The notes below the pieces were generated by a model. The model had not been told where the DNA came from. It searched no databases and worked only from the letters and a program-made list of their open reading frames with translations. Shown here piece by piece: positions 1 through 9,108 of a stretch of DNA of 20,699 nt; the first letter of the stretch is position 1; each line of letters opens with the position of its first letter. Origin of the DNA: Baffinella frigidus. Lineage: Eukaryota; Cryptophyceae; Cryptomonadales; Baffinellaceae. The position numbers and the translations under genes are program-made. The stretch lies in NCBI GenBank assembly GCA_026770585.1, contig MU646303.1, positions 1,875,903 to 1,896,601 on the forward strand, read 5' to 3'.

Positions 1-1
1 T

Positions 2-68
<67 letters not shown>

Positions 69-160
69 GGTTGCGGGTCAAGGGTTGAGGGTGCAAGGTT
101 CCTGGTTTAGGATTAAGGGTCTGGGGCTTGGGGTTCAGGGTTCAGGGTTCAGGAGTAAAC
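1..160 (-). repeat. Intron 11 (incomplete) of the coiled-coil gene: TTGAGGG-type heptamer array
   Basis: The donor GTTTAC follows the exon ending at 161. The + strand carries about ten nearly perfect TTGAGGG units (1-75), then degenerate TTCAGGG and TTTAGGG-like units to 152. The sense strand is therefore CCCTCAA. The acceptor lies beyond the window. Confidence 0.8.
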
Positions 161-3100
161 CTGCTCCGCGCGGATGCGCTTCTCGCGCAGGCCGACCTCG
201 TCGCGCAGGCGGTCGATGGCCGCGAGGTGGAGCGTCTCCGTCTCCTGCTGCCGGTCCACCTCCCCCATCGCCTCGCCCAGCTGCTCCTTCACGCGCGCCG
301 CCTGCGTTGAGGGTTCAGGGTTCAGGGTTAGGGTCTAGGGTTGAGGGGCTGGTAACACTGTCCCATCGGCGCGGAGCATTACAAAAGGTTGCCATCAAAC
401 AGTGCTCGACCTGGGCCACCAGGGCCTGCCTAGGACCTGTATCAAGAGAACAAAGAAGACGAAGAAGAAGAAGAAGAACGATACCTGGGCCAATGCCTCG
501 TCGCGCCTGTCTCCCTCCTTCTCGAGCGCGGCCTCCAGCGCCTCCACCGCGCGCCCCCCCTCCGCCACCACCCCCTCCAACCGCCCCCCCTCGCTCGTCA
601 GCGCGGCCACCTCCCCCACCAACCCCGCGATCTTCACGTCCCGCGCCGCAACCTCCCCGCCAAGCTCCTCACACATCATCCCCGCCTGCATGGCCTCGAG
701 CTTGACGCGTTCGCGCTCGGCGTGGATCTTCTCGATCGCAGCGATCGCCTCCACGAGCCGCTCCTTGACCAGCCCCACCTCCACGACCCGCGCGGCGAGC
801 GCCTCCTCCCCCAGCGTCACGTCCCCCTCCAGCTCCCTGACGCGCTCCGCCAGCGCACCGCGCGCCTCCTCCCCGGCCCGCAGCGCGACGCGCGCCTGGG
901 GTTGGGGGTTTAGGCATCAGGGCTCGGGGTTCGGGCGTAGGGCTGCGGGTGGGGGGCTTAGGGCGTAGGGGGGCTGAGGGTTAGAGGTTGGGGCTGGAGC
1001 GTAGGGATTAGGGATTGAGGCTTGGGGCGTGGGGTTTGACCTGCTCGACCCGCGCAGCCGCCTCGTTGCTCCCGTCGACGACCATGCCCACATCCCCTTC
1101 AGCCCTTGCCACCTCCGCCAGCACGCTCCGCACCTCCGCCTCTACCCGCCCCATCCTCCCCGCGAGGTCATCGCGCTCAGCGCGCAGCACGCGCTCCGTC
1201 TCGCGCCGCTCGTGCCCCGCCTCGGCCTCGGCTTGCTCGGCCAGCCCCATCCGTTCCCGAAGCGTCTCGATCGCCGCGTCCTTATCCTCCATCTCCTCCT
1301 CCTGCTCGCGCAGGCGGCGCTCCGCGTCCTCCCACCCGGCCGCGACGCGCGCTACCTGAGGGTTGAAGGTTTGGGGTTTGGGGTTTGGAGTGTGGGGTTT
1401 GAAGGTTGGGGTTGGGGGTTGGGGTTTAGGATTTAGGGTTCAGGGTTCAGGGTTTAGGGTTTAGGGTTTAGGGTTTAGGGTTTAGGGTTTAGAGTTGTGG
1501 GTTGATGGTTGATGGTTCAGGGTTTAGGGTTTAGGGTTTACCGTTGCATCGCGCCCCACAACCACCCGCCGCGCCTCCTGGACCTCCACCTGGGAACCAA
1601 GCGGGCCAGGGGTTAGGTGCCAGGGTATAGGGTTCAGGAGAGCGGGAGGATCCACACAGGTTCAGCAGCAAATCCTCCGGAACCGCGTCGAACCGCCAGG
1701 AGCACGGCCGCACATGAAGCCACATTTCGCCACATCACGGGGTCATCACGGGGTCATCATGGGGTCAACACCTGCAGGAGCACGGCCGTGCCCTGCATCG
1801 CCTCCAGCGCCGCCTCCCTCTTCACCACCTCCTCCCGCCCCTCCTCCCCCACCTTCTTCAACGCCTGCACCCTCTCCTGAAGATACCCCCGCTCGGCCTC
1901 CAACCGTGCCCGCTCCTTGCGCCCAGCCTCGCCCTCCCGCCGCAGACTCTCGATCTCCTCGCCCGCGGCAGACGAGGAGGCGTGCAGCCCGTTTTGTACC
2001 TCCCCGGCGTGCTGCTGCGCGGCGCCCAGCTCGGCCGTCAGCCTCGCAACCTGTGCCCCCTGCTCCGCGATCCGCGCCTCCTGGTGTAGGGTTTAGGGTT
2101 GAGGGGTTGGGGGTCAGGGGTTACAGGTAACGGATAAGGGTTTGAGGTTTGGGGCTGAGGGGTTAGGGTTTAGGGTTTAGGGTTCAGGATTTAGGGTTGA
2201 GGGTTGAGGGGTAAGGGGTAAGAGGTGAGAGATTAGGGGTCATGGGTAAGGGATTAGGGGCTAGGGCTAGGGTTCGAGTTTAGGGTTTAGGGTTTAGGGT
2301 TCAGGGTTGTGGGTTTAGGGTTCAGGTATTAGGGGTTCGGGGCTGGGGAACCTGTGCCCGTGCCTGCGCCCCCCCCTCGCGCCCGGCGTCCTCAAGCGCC
2401 GCCACGGCCACCCGCAGCTCCGACACGCGCGCCTCCGCCGCCGCCGCGCTCTCCTGCGCCGCCGCGCCACTCTCCCGCGCCGCAGCCAACCCCGCCTGCG
2501 CCGCCGCGAGCGCCGCCTGTGCCTCCTGGACCCCCTGTCTCGCCTGCCGGAGCTCCGCCTCGGCACGCTCCCTTCCGCGCCCGGCCTCGGCTGCCTCCTC
2601 GGTCGCCCTCGCCACGCTGCGTGACAGCTCTTGACGGTCCGCCTGCGTCTGCAGATCCGCCTGCATCCTCTCCGTCAGCTTCGCCTGCAGCTGGTCCTGC
2701 GCGTCGCCGAGCTGCCCCCCCAGCGCCTCCACCCGCGCACGCGACGCCGCCAGGTCCTCCTGCGACGCCGCCAGCCGCTTCTCCGCCGCCATGGCGCTCG
2801 CCTCGCCCGTCGACGCGCGCCGCCGCGCCTCCTCCGCCTCCCCCCGGCACCCCTCCAGGTCCCCGCGCGTCACTGCCAGCTCCTCCATGGCAGCCTGCGC
2901 GTTCTCCGCCGCCGTGGCTGCCTCCTCGCGCGCCGCCACCGTCGCTTCCTCCAGCGCGCGCTGCGCGTCCGCGACACGCTCCCCCAGCGCCGCAACCTCC
3001 CCCCGGAGCTGCTCGACCTCCTGCTCCCCCGCCGCGGCGTCCGCCACCAGCCGGCGGTTCTCCTCCTTGAGAACCCCCGCCTCGCGCCGGGCGTCGCGCA

Positions 3101-6100
3101 CCTGCCCCTCGAGCCCGCTGCTCCCGTCCGTCATGGCCTCGCACTGCGCCCGCAGCGCACCGAGCTCCCGCTCGGCCGCCTCGCGCCCCGCCGCGGCCCC
3201 GCGCGCCTCCTCCCCCGCGCGCTGCGCCCCCGCCCGCGCCGCCTCCCCCGCCCGCACGTGCGCCGCGGCGCCCGCGGCCATCTCCGCCGCCAGCTCGTCC
3301 GCGGCCGCGACGCACTCGCGCGCCGCCGTTCTACATTTCGCGGCGTCGCGCTCGGCGTCGCGGAGGCGCGCGGCGAGGCGCGCGGTCTCCTCGCGCGCGG
3401 CCGCCACAGCGCGCGTGGCCCCCTCCGAGTCGCCCTCCACGCGCTTCTGCGAGCCCTGGAGTGCGGCCTCCGCTCGCGCAGCGCGCTGGGATGCTTCCTG
3501 GATCAGAGTTTAAGATTTAGGGTTGAGGAGGTAGGGTTTGGGGGGCTGAGGTTTAGGGTGTAGGGTCTAGGGTGTAGAGTTGAGGGTTGAGGATTGAGGA
3601 TTGAGGAGTAAGGGTTGAGGGTTTGGGGTTTGGGGTTTGGGGTTTGGGGGTTGGGGTGTGAGGTTTGAGGTTTGGGGTTTAGGGTGTGGGTTTCAAGGTT
3701 TAGGGTTTAGGGTTTAGAGTTTAGGGCTTTGGGTTTAGGGTTTGGGGTTTAGGGTGTGGGGTTTCGGGCGTAGGGTGTAGGTTGAAGGGTGCAGGGTGAA
3801 GGTTGTAGGGTGTAGGGTGTAGGGTGTAGGGTGTAGGGTGTAGGGTGTAGGGTGTAGGGTGTAAGGTGTAGCATGCATGGTTTAGGGTTCAGGGTTTCGG
3901 TTTCAGGGAGTGAGGTTCAGGGTTCAGGATCCAGGGTTCATGGTGTAGGGTGTAGGGTGTAGGGTGTAGGGTCTAGGGTGTAGGGTGTGGGGTGTAGGGT
4001 TGAGGGTGTAGGGTTGAGGCTGTAGGGGGTGGGGTGTAGGATTGTGGTTGTAGGGCGTAGGGTTCAGGGTTTAGGGTTGCAAGGTTCGCATTGAGGGCTG
4101 AGGGGGGTTCGGGGTTGAGGGTGTACCCCGAGCCTCGCCAGCGCCTCCTCCCTCCCCGCATCAGCCTCGCGCCGTCTCTTCACCGCATCCGCCGCCTCCT
4201 CTGCCGCCGCCTCCGCGCGCACCCTTGCAGCCTCCCCCGCGCGCTGGAGCTGCTCGAGCTGGGCCGACGCGCCCGCCAGCTGCTGCGCCAATCCCGCACG
4301 CTCCCCCGCAACCTAGAGGTTACGGGTTACGTGTTACGGGTTCGGGGTTCGGGGTGAGGGGTTAGGGGTTAGGGGTTAGGGGTTGGGGGTTAGGGGTTGA
4401 TGGTTAGGGGTCAGGGGTTGCGGTGTGAGGTAGAGGGGTGAGGGTTGAGAGCAACCTGCTTCCCACGCGCCTCGGCCCCGCGCGCCGTCTCCTCCGCCGC
4501 GCTGAGTGCCGCGGAATGTTGGAGCGCCGAAGACTGCAGCTCGAAGATCTCGCCCGTCGCCGCGCGCCACAGCGCCGTCACCTCCTTCACCTCGGCCGAC
4601 AGCGCCGCCGCATAGTCCATCGCCTGCTGCCACCGCTCCTGCTCCCCCTCCACTTGGGGCACGGCAGGCGCGGCTGGGATCTGCATATCGCGGCGCGCGG
4701 CCTCGAGGGCCTGCGCGCTGCCCAGCGCCTCCTTGCTCAGCGTGCGCGCCTGCCGCTCGAGCACGAGACACTCCCCGCTCTTCTTCCCGAGCCGCGCCAC
4801 CACCTGCAGGATGCACGTGCTTGGAGTTTAGGGTGTAGGGTGTAGGTTGTAGGGTGTAGGGTGTAGGGTGCAGGGTGCAGGGTGCAGGGTGTGGGATGTA
4901 GGGTGTAGGGTGTAGGAGTGTAGGGTGTAGGGACAGCACCTGCAGCACGAACGTCTCGAGGTGCCGCACGGTCGCGTGGAACACCTGGCGCACGTCCCCA
5001 CCGTCTGCGATCTCCTGGAGTTTGGGTTTAAGGGTGAAGGGTTTAGGTTCTTTGGTTTAGGGTTTAGGAATTAGGTTTTAGGGGGTAAGGTTTAGGGGTT
5101 AAGTTTTAGTTTGGGGTTTAGGGTTCAGGGTTCAGGGTTCAGGGTTCAGGGTTCAGGGTTCAGGGTTGATGGTTTGAGGTCTGAACCTGGAGGAAGCGCG
5201 CCTTGTTCTACGTGCGCGCCAGCAAACACCCGCCCGCTTACTTTACACACGTGGAGAGAGTGTACCGGGAACGGGGTGTATAATGGATGTAGAGACTGTG
5301 CAAGTACATGTAGTGGCGGGTTTTGGGCACGCAGCAGACCTGGAGAAAGCGCGCCTCGTTCTGCGCGAGCGCCAGCTGCGCCGCGTGGCTCGCCCCCTCA
5401 TCCTCTGCAGGTCGGGTGTAGGGTTTAGGGTGCAGGTTTTAGGGCGTATGTTTTCGGGTTGAGGGTGGAGAGTCGAGGGTTCAGGGTGGAGGGTTCAGAG
5501 TTCAGGGTTGGGGGCTGAGGGCTGAGGGGTTGAGGGTTGAGGGATGGAGGGGTTGAGGGTGTACCCCGTGCCTCGCCCTCACGCAGCAGCGCCCCCCGCG
5601 CCTCCCGCGCCTCCTCCCGTGCCGCCGCCGCGCCCGCCTCCGACACCACCACCCGCTGCTTGAGCAGCGCCATGTCCTTCGCCACGATCTGCGACGCGTT
5701 GAACGGCTGGAACCGCTCAGCCTCCTCGGCGCTCAGCGCGGGGATCGTCCCGCCGTAGCGGTCGTGCGCCGCAGCGGCCTCAATGAGCGGCTCGCACTCG
5801 CGGCGCAGGTTGTCCGCGATCATCAGGCACGCCTCCACCGTGTCGCCTTCCGCCGGCTCCGCGTCGGAGATCCCCGCGACGGGGATGCTGGCCTTGCAGA
5901 GGTACACGTGGCGCAGCAGCGCGTCGAGCGAGGAACGCAGCTGGGATACGCCGCGGAGCGCGCCCGACATCTTGGCATGCTCCCGCCCCGCGAGCGCGAG
6001 CTGCGAGGAGAGGACCGTGCAGCGCTCGCGGAGCAGCGCGGCGCCGGCCTCGGACGCCGTCATGGCGCCCGTCGCTTGCTTCTGCGCGAGGCGCTGCTTC

Positions 6101-8307
6101 TCCTCGACCCACACCGCGCGCTCGCCGCCGAGCCGCGCCATCTCCGCCTCGACCGCAGCCTTCTCGGCCTCGAGCCGCTTGAGGGCCGCGCTCAGCGAAG
6201 CGCACTCCTCCACGGCGAGCTGGCACTCGCCCGCCACCTCGCGCGCCAGCGCGTCCCTTCGCGCGCCAGCAGCCACCACCTCGGCATGCTCGCCCTCCAG
6301 CGCCCGCAGCGCGTGCTCCGTGTGCCCGGACGCCCCCGCCGCCCGCTCCAGCTGGGCGCACTGGTCCTCGAGCGCGCGCGCCTGCGCATCAGCGCGCGCC
6401 ACACTCTCCCCCGCGCCCTTCACCTCCTCCTCGAGCGCCGTCACCCTCCCCTCGGCGGCCTTGAGCTCCTCCCGGGTGCAGAGCGTAGTCCCCTCGCGCC
6501 ACGCGTGGAACGTTGTGGCGCCGAGCGCGCGCGAGCGCAGCCGCTGCCCGCCCCGCTCCGACGCGTCCTCGACGCGGCGCTGGCACACGGTGTGGAGCAC
6601 CCACGCCTGGAAGGCGGCGGAGAGAGCCACGGCGGTGCGGGAGCGGACGACGAGGGCGAGGGCGGGGACGCGGGAAGTGGTGAAGCGCGCGCGTGTGTTG
6701 GACAGGAGAGCGCGGAGCGACATGACGTCCTCCTCGAGCGAGAGGTTGTCGCGCTGCAAGTCGCGCAGCCGCTCGGCCGCCGCGTCCCCTTCCGGCGCGT
6801 CCGCCTCCGCAGCCTCCACCCGCCGCTTGGAAAACTCGAGCTCGCGCTCGAGCCCCGCCACCGTCCCCCGCAGCGCCGCCAGCTCCGGCGTCGCGCTTGC
6901 CAGCCCCTCCTCAGCGCTCATCAGCCGCTGCGCCATCCGCCCCCCCTGCGCGCGCTCCGCGTCCAGCACGTTGCCCAGCTGCGCCACTTCCGCGTCCTTG
7001 CGCTCCTCCGCGGCCACAGCCCGCTCCGTCGCGCGGAGCAGCTTCTGCTCCAGCACTGCCTCCCTGTCGCTTGCTCCCTCCCCTCCATCTCCCCCTCCCA
7101 CCTCCCTGGCGCCGCCCCCTGGCGCACGAGCAGCGCCGCCGGTCGTGCGGCGCCACGCGTGCATGTGGTCGAGGAGGGAGAGCACGGCGCCGCCCTGCTG
7201 CCGCGCGTCCCGCAGCTGCTCCGACAGGCGGTCCACCACCACGCGCAGCCTGTCCTCCCCCCCTGCGCCCTGGCCCTGCGGCGGGAGCATGGCGGAGTGG
7301 TGAGTATTCTGATGGCCGCGCTCCTCCTGCTCCGCAATGCGCTGGCGGAGCTCGCCGCCCGCGCGCTTCAGCTCCTTGTTCTCGCGCTTCAGCGCCCCCA
7401 TCCTCCCCTCGAACTGCACCACCACCTGCTCCAGCTCCTTCAAGTCCTCCTGCTCCTTGTCCCGCTGCATCACGAGCCGCTCCACCTCCTCCTGAAGCGT
7501 CGCCTCGCGCGCGCTCGCCGCCCCGTCGCCTGCCGGCGCCGCACGCAATCCCCCCCCGCCGGGCATGCTGGGCATCGCCGCGGAGGCAAGGTCCTTGACC
7601 AGCCCCTCGAGGTGCCGGATCTGCATGTTCTTCTCGTCGATGAGCTGCAGCGCGTCGCCGCCCTCCGCCAGCTGCGCCGCCGTGCCCGCGCGCTCCCGCA
7701 GCACCGTCAGCTCGTTGGAATACTGCTGCGCTTGAAGCTGCGCGCCTTCCGTCTCTCGCCGCAGCCCTTCGCCCTCTGCCTTGGCATCGTCGAGCTGGCG
7801 TCGCAGAGACTGCTGCTCGCTCCAACTCCGTTCTCTCAGCAGGTTCAGCTGTGACTGCAGCTCGTCGACTTCTTGACTGATTGGTGCCGTGTCTGATGAA
7901 CGTCTGCCGGTGGGGGAAAACGGGAGCGAAAGGCCGGTCTCTGGCCGGGAGTCCAAGACGGAGTCCCCACTCTGGACGCGCGACGAGAACGACGCCCCCC
8001 ACGAAACACCCTTCTTGAACGAGCCTGCAGTCCCCTCTCGCTGCGGTCCCCGGCTGCTTCCCCGCGATCCGAGGGACATGAATCCGGGCTGGCTCTCAGG
8101 GAACGGCGGTCGCTCCCCGCCGAAGGAGCTTCCCATGCTCGGCAGCGGCGTCCTGAGCGTTGGCCGCTCAGGAACATCCTCTGCGCCGCGTGACGCGCCC
8201 CGCATCGAGCTCCGCGGCATGCCATCGCGCGACGCCTTTCGTCTGGGCTCGTTGGTGGGTTTGGCGTCCTGCCGCACGGGATCTGTGGATCCCGCCCCGC
8301 GCCGCAT
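161..8307 (-). CDS. Large coiled-coil protein with Sfi1-like Trp motifs, 11 exons, 3'-partial
   Basis: Exons in transcript order: 8307-5565, 5404-5340, 5014-4940, 4803-4456, 4312-4127, 3497-2352, 2080-1772, 1589-1542, 1355-1041, 895-485, 301-161, giving 1929 codons with no stop. All introns are GT-AG; the first is phase 1 and the rest phase 0, and the frame stays open through every junction, which is the main support. The start is the ATG at 8307, the only ATG opening this long frame. Residues 1 to about 140 are basic, Ser/Arg/Pro-rich and probably disordered. From about residue 145 onward the protein is almost wholly Glu/Ala/Arg/Leu coiled coil, with a Gly-rich break near 395-410. Short L..(F/H)..W motifs lie around Trp385, Trp569 and Trp603; the last two are 34 residues apart, the spacing typical of Sfi1 centrin-binding repeats. 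A structural role at a centrosome, basal body or cytoskeleton is an inference. No enzymatic domain was seen. Exons are very GC-rich and the antisense strand has long shadow ORFs. The gene continues past position 1. Confidence 0.85.
302..484 (-). repeat. Intron 10 of the coiled-coil gene with heptamers at the acceptor side
   Basis: GT-AG intron of 183 nt. Degenerate TTCAGGG/TTGAGGG units occupy 307-349 (+ strand), next to the acceptor in transcript sense. The donor side holds a GAA/GAC-rich + strand run at about 447-480, which is a TTC-rich pyrimidine tract in the transcript. The segment 350-445 is unique sequence without a coding signal. Confidence 0.75.
896..1040 (-). repeat. Intron 9 of the coiled-coil gene, degenerate G-rich (+) heptamers
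   Basis: GT-AG intron of 145 nt filled with highly diverged GGGTTTAGG/GCGTAGGG-like units; the C-rich strand is the sense strand. Confidence 0.75.
1356..1541 (-). repeat. Intron 8 of the coiled-coil gene, TTTAGGG array
   Basis: GT-AG intron of 186 nt. It has runs of exact TTTAGGG around 1453-1490 and 1517-1540, with TTTGGGG variants nearer 1370-1400. The donor itself reads GTAAACCC, so the array starts directly at the splice site. Confidence 0.8.
1590..1771 (-). repeat. Intron 7 of the coiled-coil gene with an 11-nt tandem repeat and a short exon echo
   Basis: GT-AG intron of 182 nt. In transcript sense, the unit TGATGACCCCG is tandemly repeated directly after the donor (about 1730-1770). 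A 14-nt exact copy of the upstream exon's 3' end lies at 1697-1710 (original at 1775-1788). Only a short diverged heptamer patch remains at about 1608-1640. Confidence 0.65.
2081..2351 (-). repeat. Intron 6 of the coiled-coil gene, mixed TTTAGGG/TTGAGGG/GTTAGGG units
   Basis: GT-AG intron of 271 nt made almost entirely of diverged G-rich (+) heptamers, with short exact TTTAGGG runs near 2165-2185 and 2280-2302. Confidence 0.8.
3498..4126 (-). repeat. Intron 5 of the coiled-coil gene, TTTGGGG and TGTAGGG subarrays
   Basis: At 629 nt this is the largest intron of the gene. Three homogeneous sub-blocks are visible on +: GGGTTTG near 3617-3650, TTTAGGG near 3700-3720, and TGTAGGG near 3805-3862 with more at 3941-3990. 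The C-rich strand is the sense strand throughout. Confidence 0.8.
4313..4455 (-). repeat. Intron 4 of the coiled-coil gene, GGGGTTA-type heptamers
   Basis: GT-AG intron of 143 nt with a run of GGGGTTA units near 4355-4400 and diverged units elsewhere. The acceptor is CTAG. Confidence 0.75.
4804..4939 (-). repeat. Intron 3 of the coiled-coil gene, TGTAGGG heptamers
   Basis: GT-AG intron of 136 nt made of TGTAGGG and TGCAGGG units over about 4829-4931. The acceptor is TGCAG. Confidence 0.8.
5015..5339 (-). repeat. Intron 2 of the coiled-coil gene, TTCAGGG array plus exon echo
   Basis: GT-AG intron of 325 nt. Seven TTCAGGG units lie at 5117-5166. TTTAGGG variants occur near the acceptor. An echo of the upstream exon lies at 5185-5223 (separate entry). 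The part 5224-5339 is unique sequence with no heptamers. Confidence 0.8.
5185..5223 (-). pseudogene. Exon-donor echo: diverged copy of the 3' end of exon 2 inside intron 2
   Basis: 39 nt that match 5338-5376 (the last 37 nt of exon 2 plus the donor GT) at about 34 of 39 positions by eye. The copy keeps CTCCAG followed by GT but has an in-frame TAG where the exon has a Gln codon, so it is not usable as a coding exon in that frame. It lies downstream of the real exon in transcript sense. Confidence 0.65.
5405..5564 (-). repeat. Intron 1 of the coiled-coil gene, diverged heptamers
   Basis: GT-AG intron of 160 nt and the only phase-1 intron of the gene. Splitting the codon as G + AG restores Glu and joins ...GEAR to DEGAS.... 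It is filled with TTGAGGG/TTCAGGG-like units on +. The donor context GGGGTACACC is the same as at the exon ending at 4127. Confidence 0.8.
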
Positions 8308-9108
8308 CCGTGAAGGAGCTCAATCAGCGACTGGCAAGATGGCCGAATCTGAGGAGGGGTCGCGGCGTCGTCAGCGATTTCGGCTGGCGTGGTCCAGGAC
8401 AAGTCGTCTTGACGGCAGGCAGTGTCTCTATGTGAAAAGAGCGAGGTGCTTTCTCGGCAGATGAGGCGCAGAGGCAGGGCAGATTCGCTGTTTGCTGTGA
8501 GATGGGATGGGTATCTCTCTGCGCTCCAGCATCGATGTATAGATGCTCGCTCTAGCTCACTGCGCCTCCAAACCGCTTCATCTGTGCAGCACGTTCTCTC
8601 AGCTCGAGCAGCTCCCACGACTGACGCGTGGGCTGCTCGGGAGGAGACCAGAGAACGTTGTCAACATTTGAACCTGAACATTTGGTGGGACGAGGATGAA
8701 GAGAGTGTGACTGAATCGGAGAGCCGAGATCCTGAGATCCCCTTCGTGTGTCGTGTGCAAGAGAGAACAAGAGAGAACTGTTGGCTGTAGGCACCTCCGT
8801 TCTCGTCCCAGCCCGTGCTTCGAATTCCAGTCAGTTGGAAACCCAGGTAGGTCGTATATTCGCAACCACGTATACGTGACCGAGCTCAAAACCTGTAGAT
8901 GGGGAAGAACGTATACGGACTGTATACGACCATAAATGATGCCAAAAGTTACAAATCAACTTTGGATGACTCAACTTTCTTGAGCAAGGGGGAGTGGGCC
9001 GAAGGAAGCTCTCTTGTCCCGCACAGACACCTGTTTGGCAAGCTCGACGCGCAGAGCTTTCGACCGGACGTGCGTAGCTGCGCTGCGGTGTGAAGAGCGC
9101 CGTTCAGG
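8308..9108. promoter_or_regulatory. Divergent intergenic region between the coiled-coil gene and the WBP11-like gene
   Basis: About 800 bp separate the two start codons, so it must hold both promoters and 5' leaders. It is less GC-rich than the genes and has no heptamers. Short ORFs in it lack any recognisable family or codon bias. No TATA box could be assigned with confidence. A cluster of GTATAC palindromes at 8849-8930 is listed separately. Confidence 0.5.
8849..8930. promoter_or_regulatory. Candidate palindromic regulatory cluster (GTATAC elements)
   Basis: Contains the perfect 12-bp palindrome CACGTATACGTG (8867-8878), two further GTATAC hexamers near 8910 and 8919, and outer arms GGTCGTATA / TATACGACC in inverted orientation. 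It lies about 180-260 bp upstream of the WBP11-like start codon. The ACGT cores resemble G-box-type bZIP/bHLH sites, but binding is unproven. Confidence 0.35.

Noticed and set aside
1-160. Chromosome end (true telomere)
   Set aside because: Units are TTGAGGG rather than one telomerase product, arrays recur throughout the window in both orientations, and this one sits directly after a splice donor.
1531-1725. Minus-strand ORF MWLHVRPCSW... in coiled-coil intron 7
   Set aside because: Reads across the intron and out through the 16-codon exon 1589-1542 in another frame; no codon bias, and it contains an exon echo instead.
2354-3563. Proline/alanine-rich plus-strand ORFs over the third kilobase
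   Set aside because: Antisense to the 382-codon exon 2352-3497; low-complexity Pro/Ser/Arg products are typical shadows of Glu/Ala/Arg-rich coiled-coil codons.
5764-7854. 696-codon plus-strand ORF
   Set aside because: Antisense shadow of coiled-coil exon 1; GC-rich coding sequence opens the opposite frame. Product is compositionally biased (Arg/Leu/His) with no domain, while the minus frame gives a continuous coiled coil with matching splice phases.
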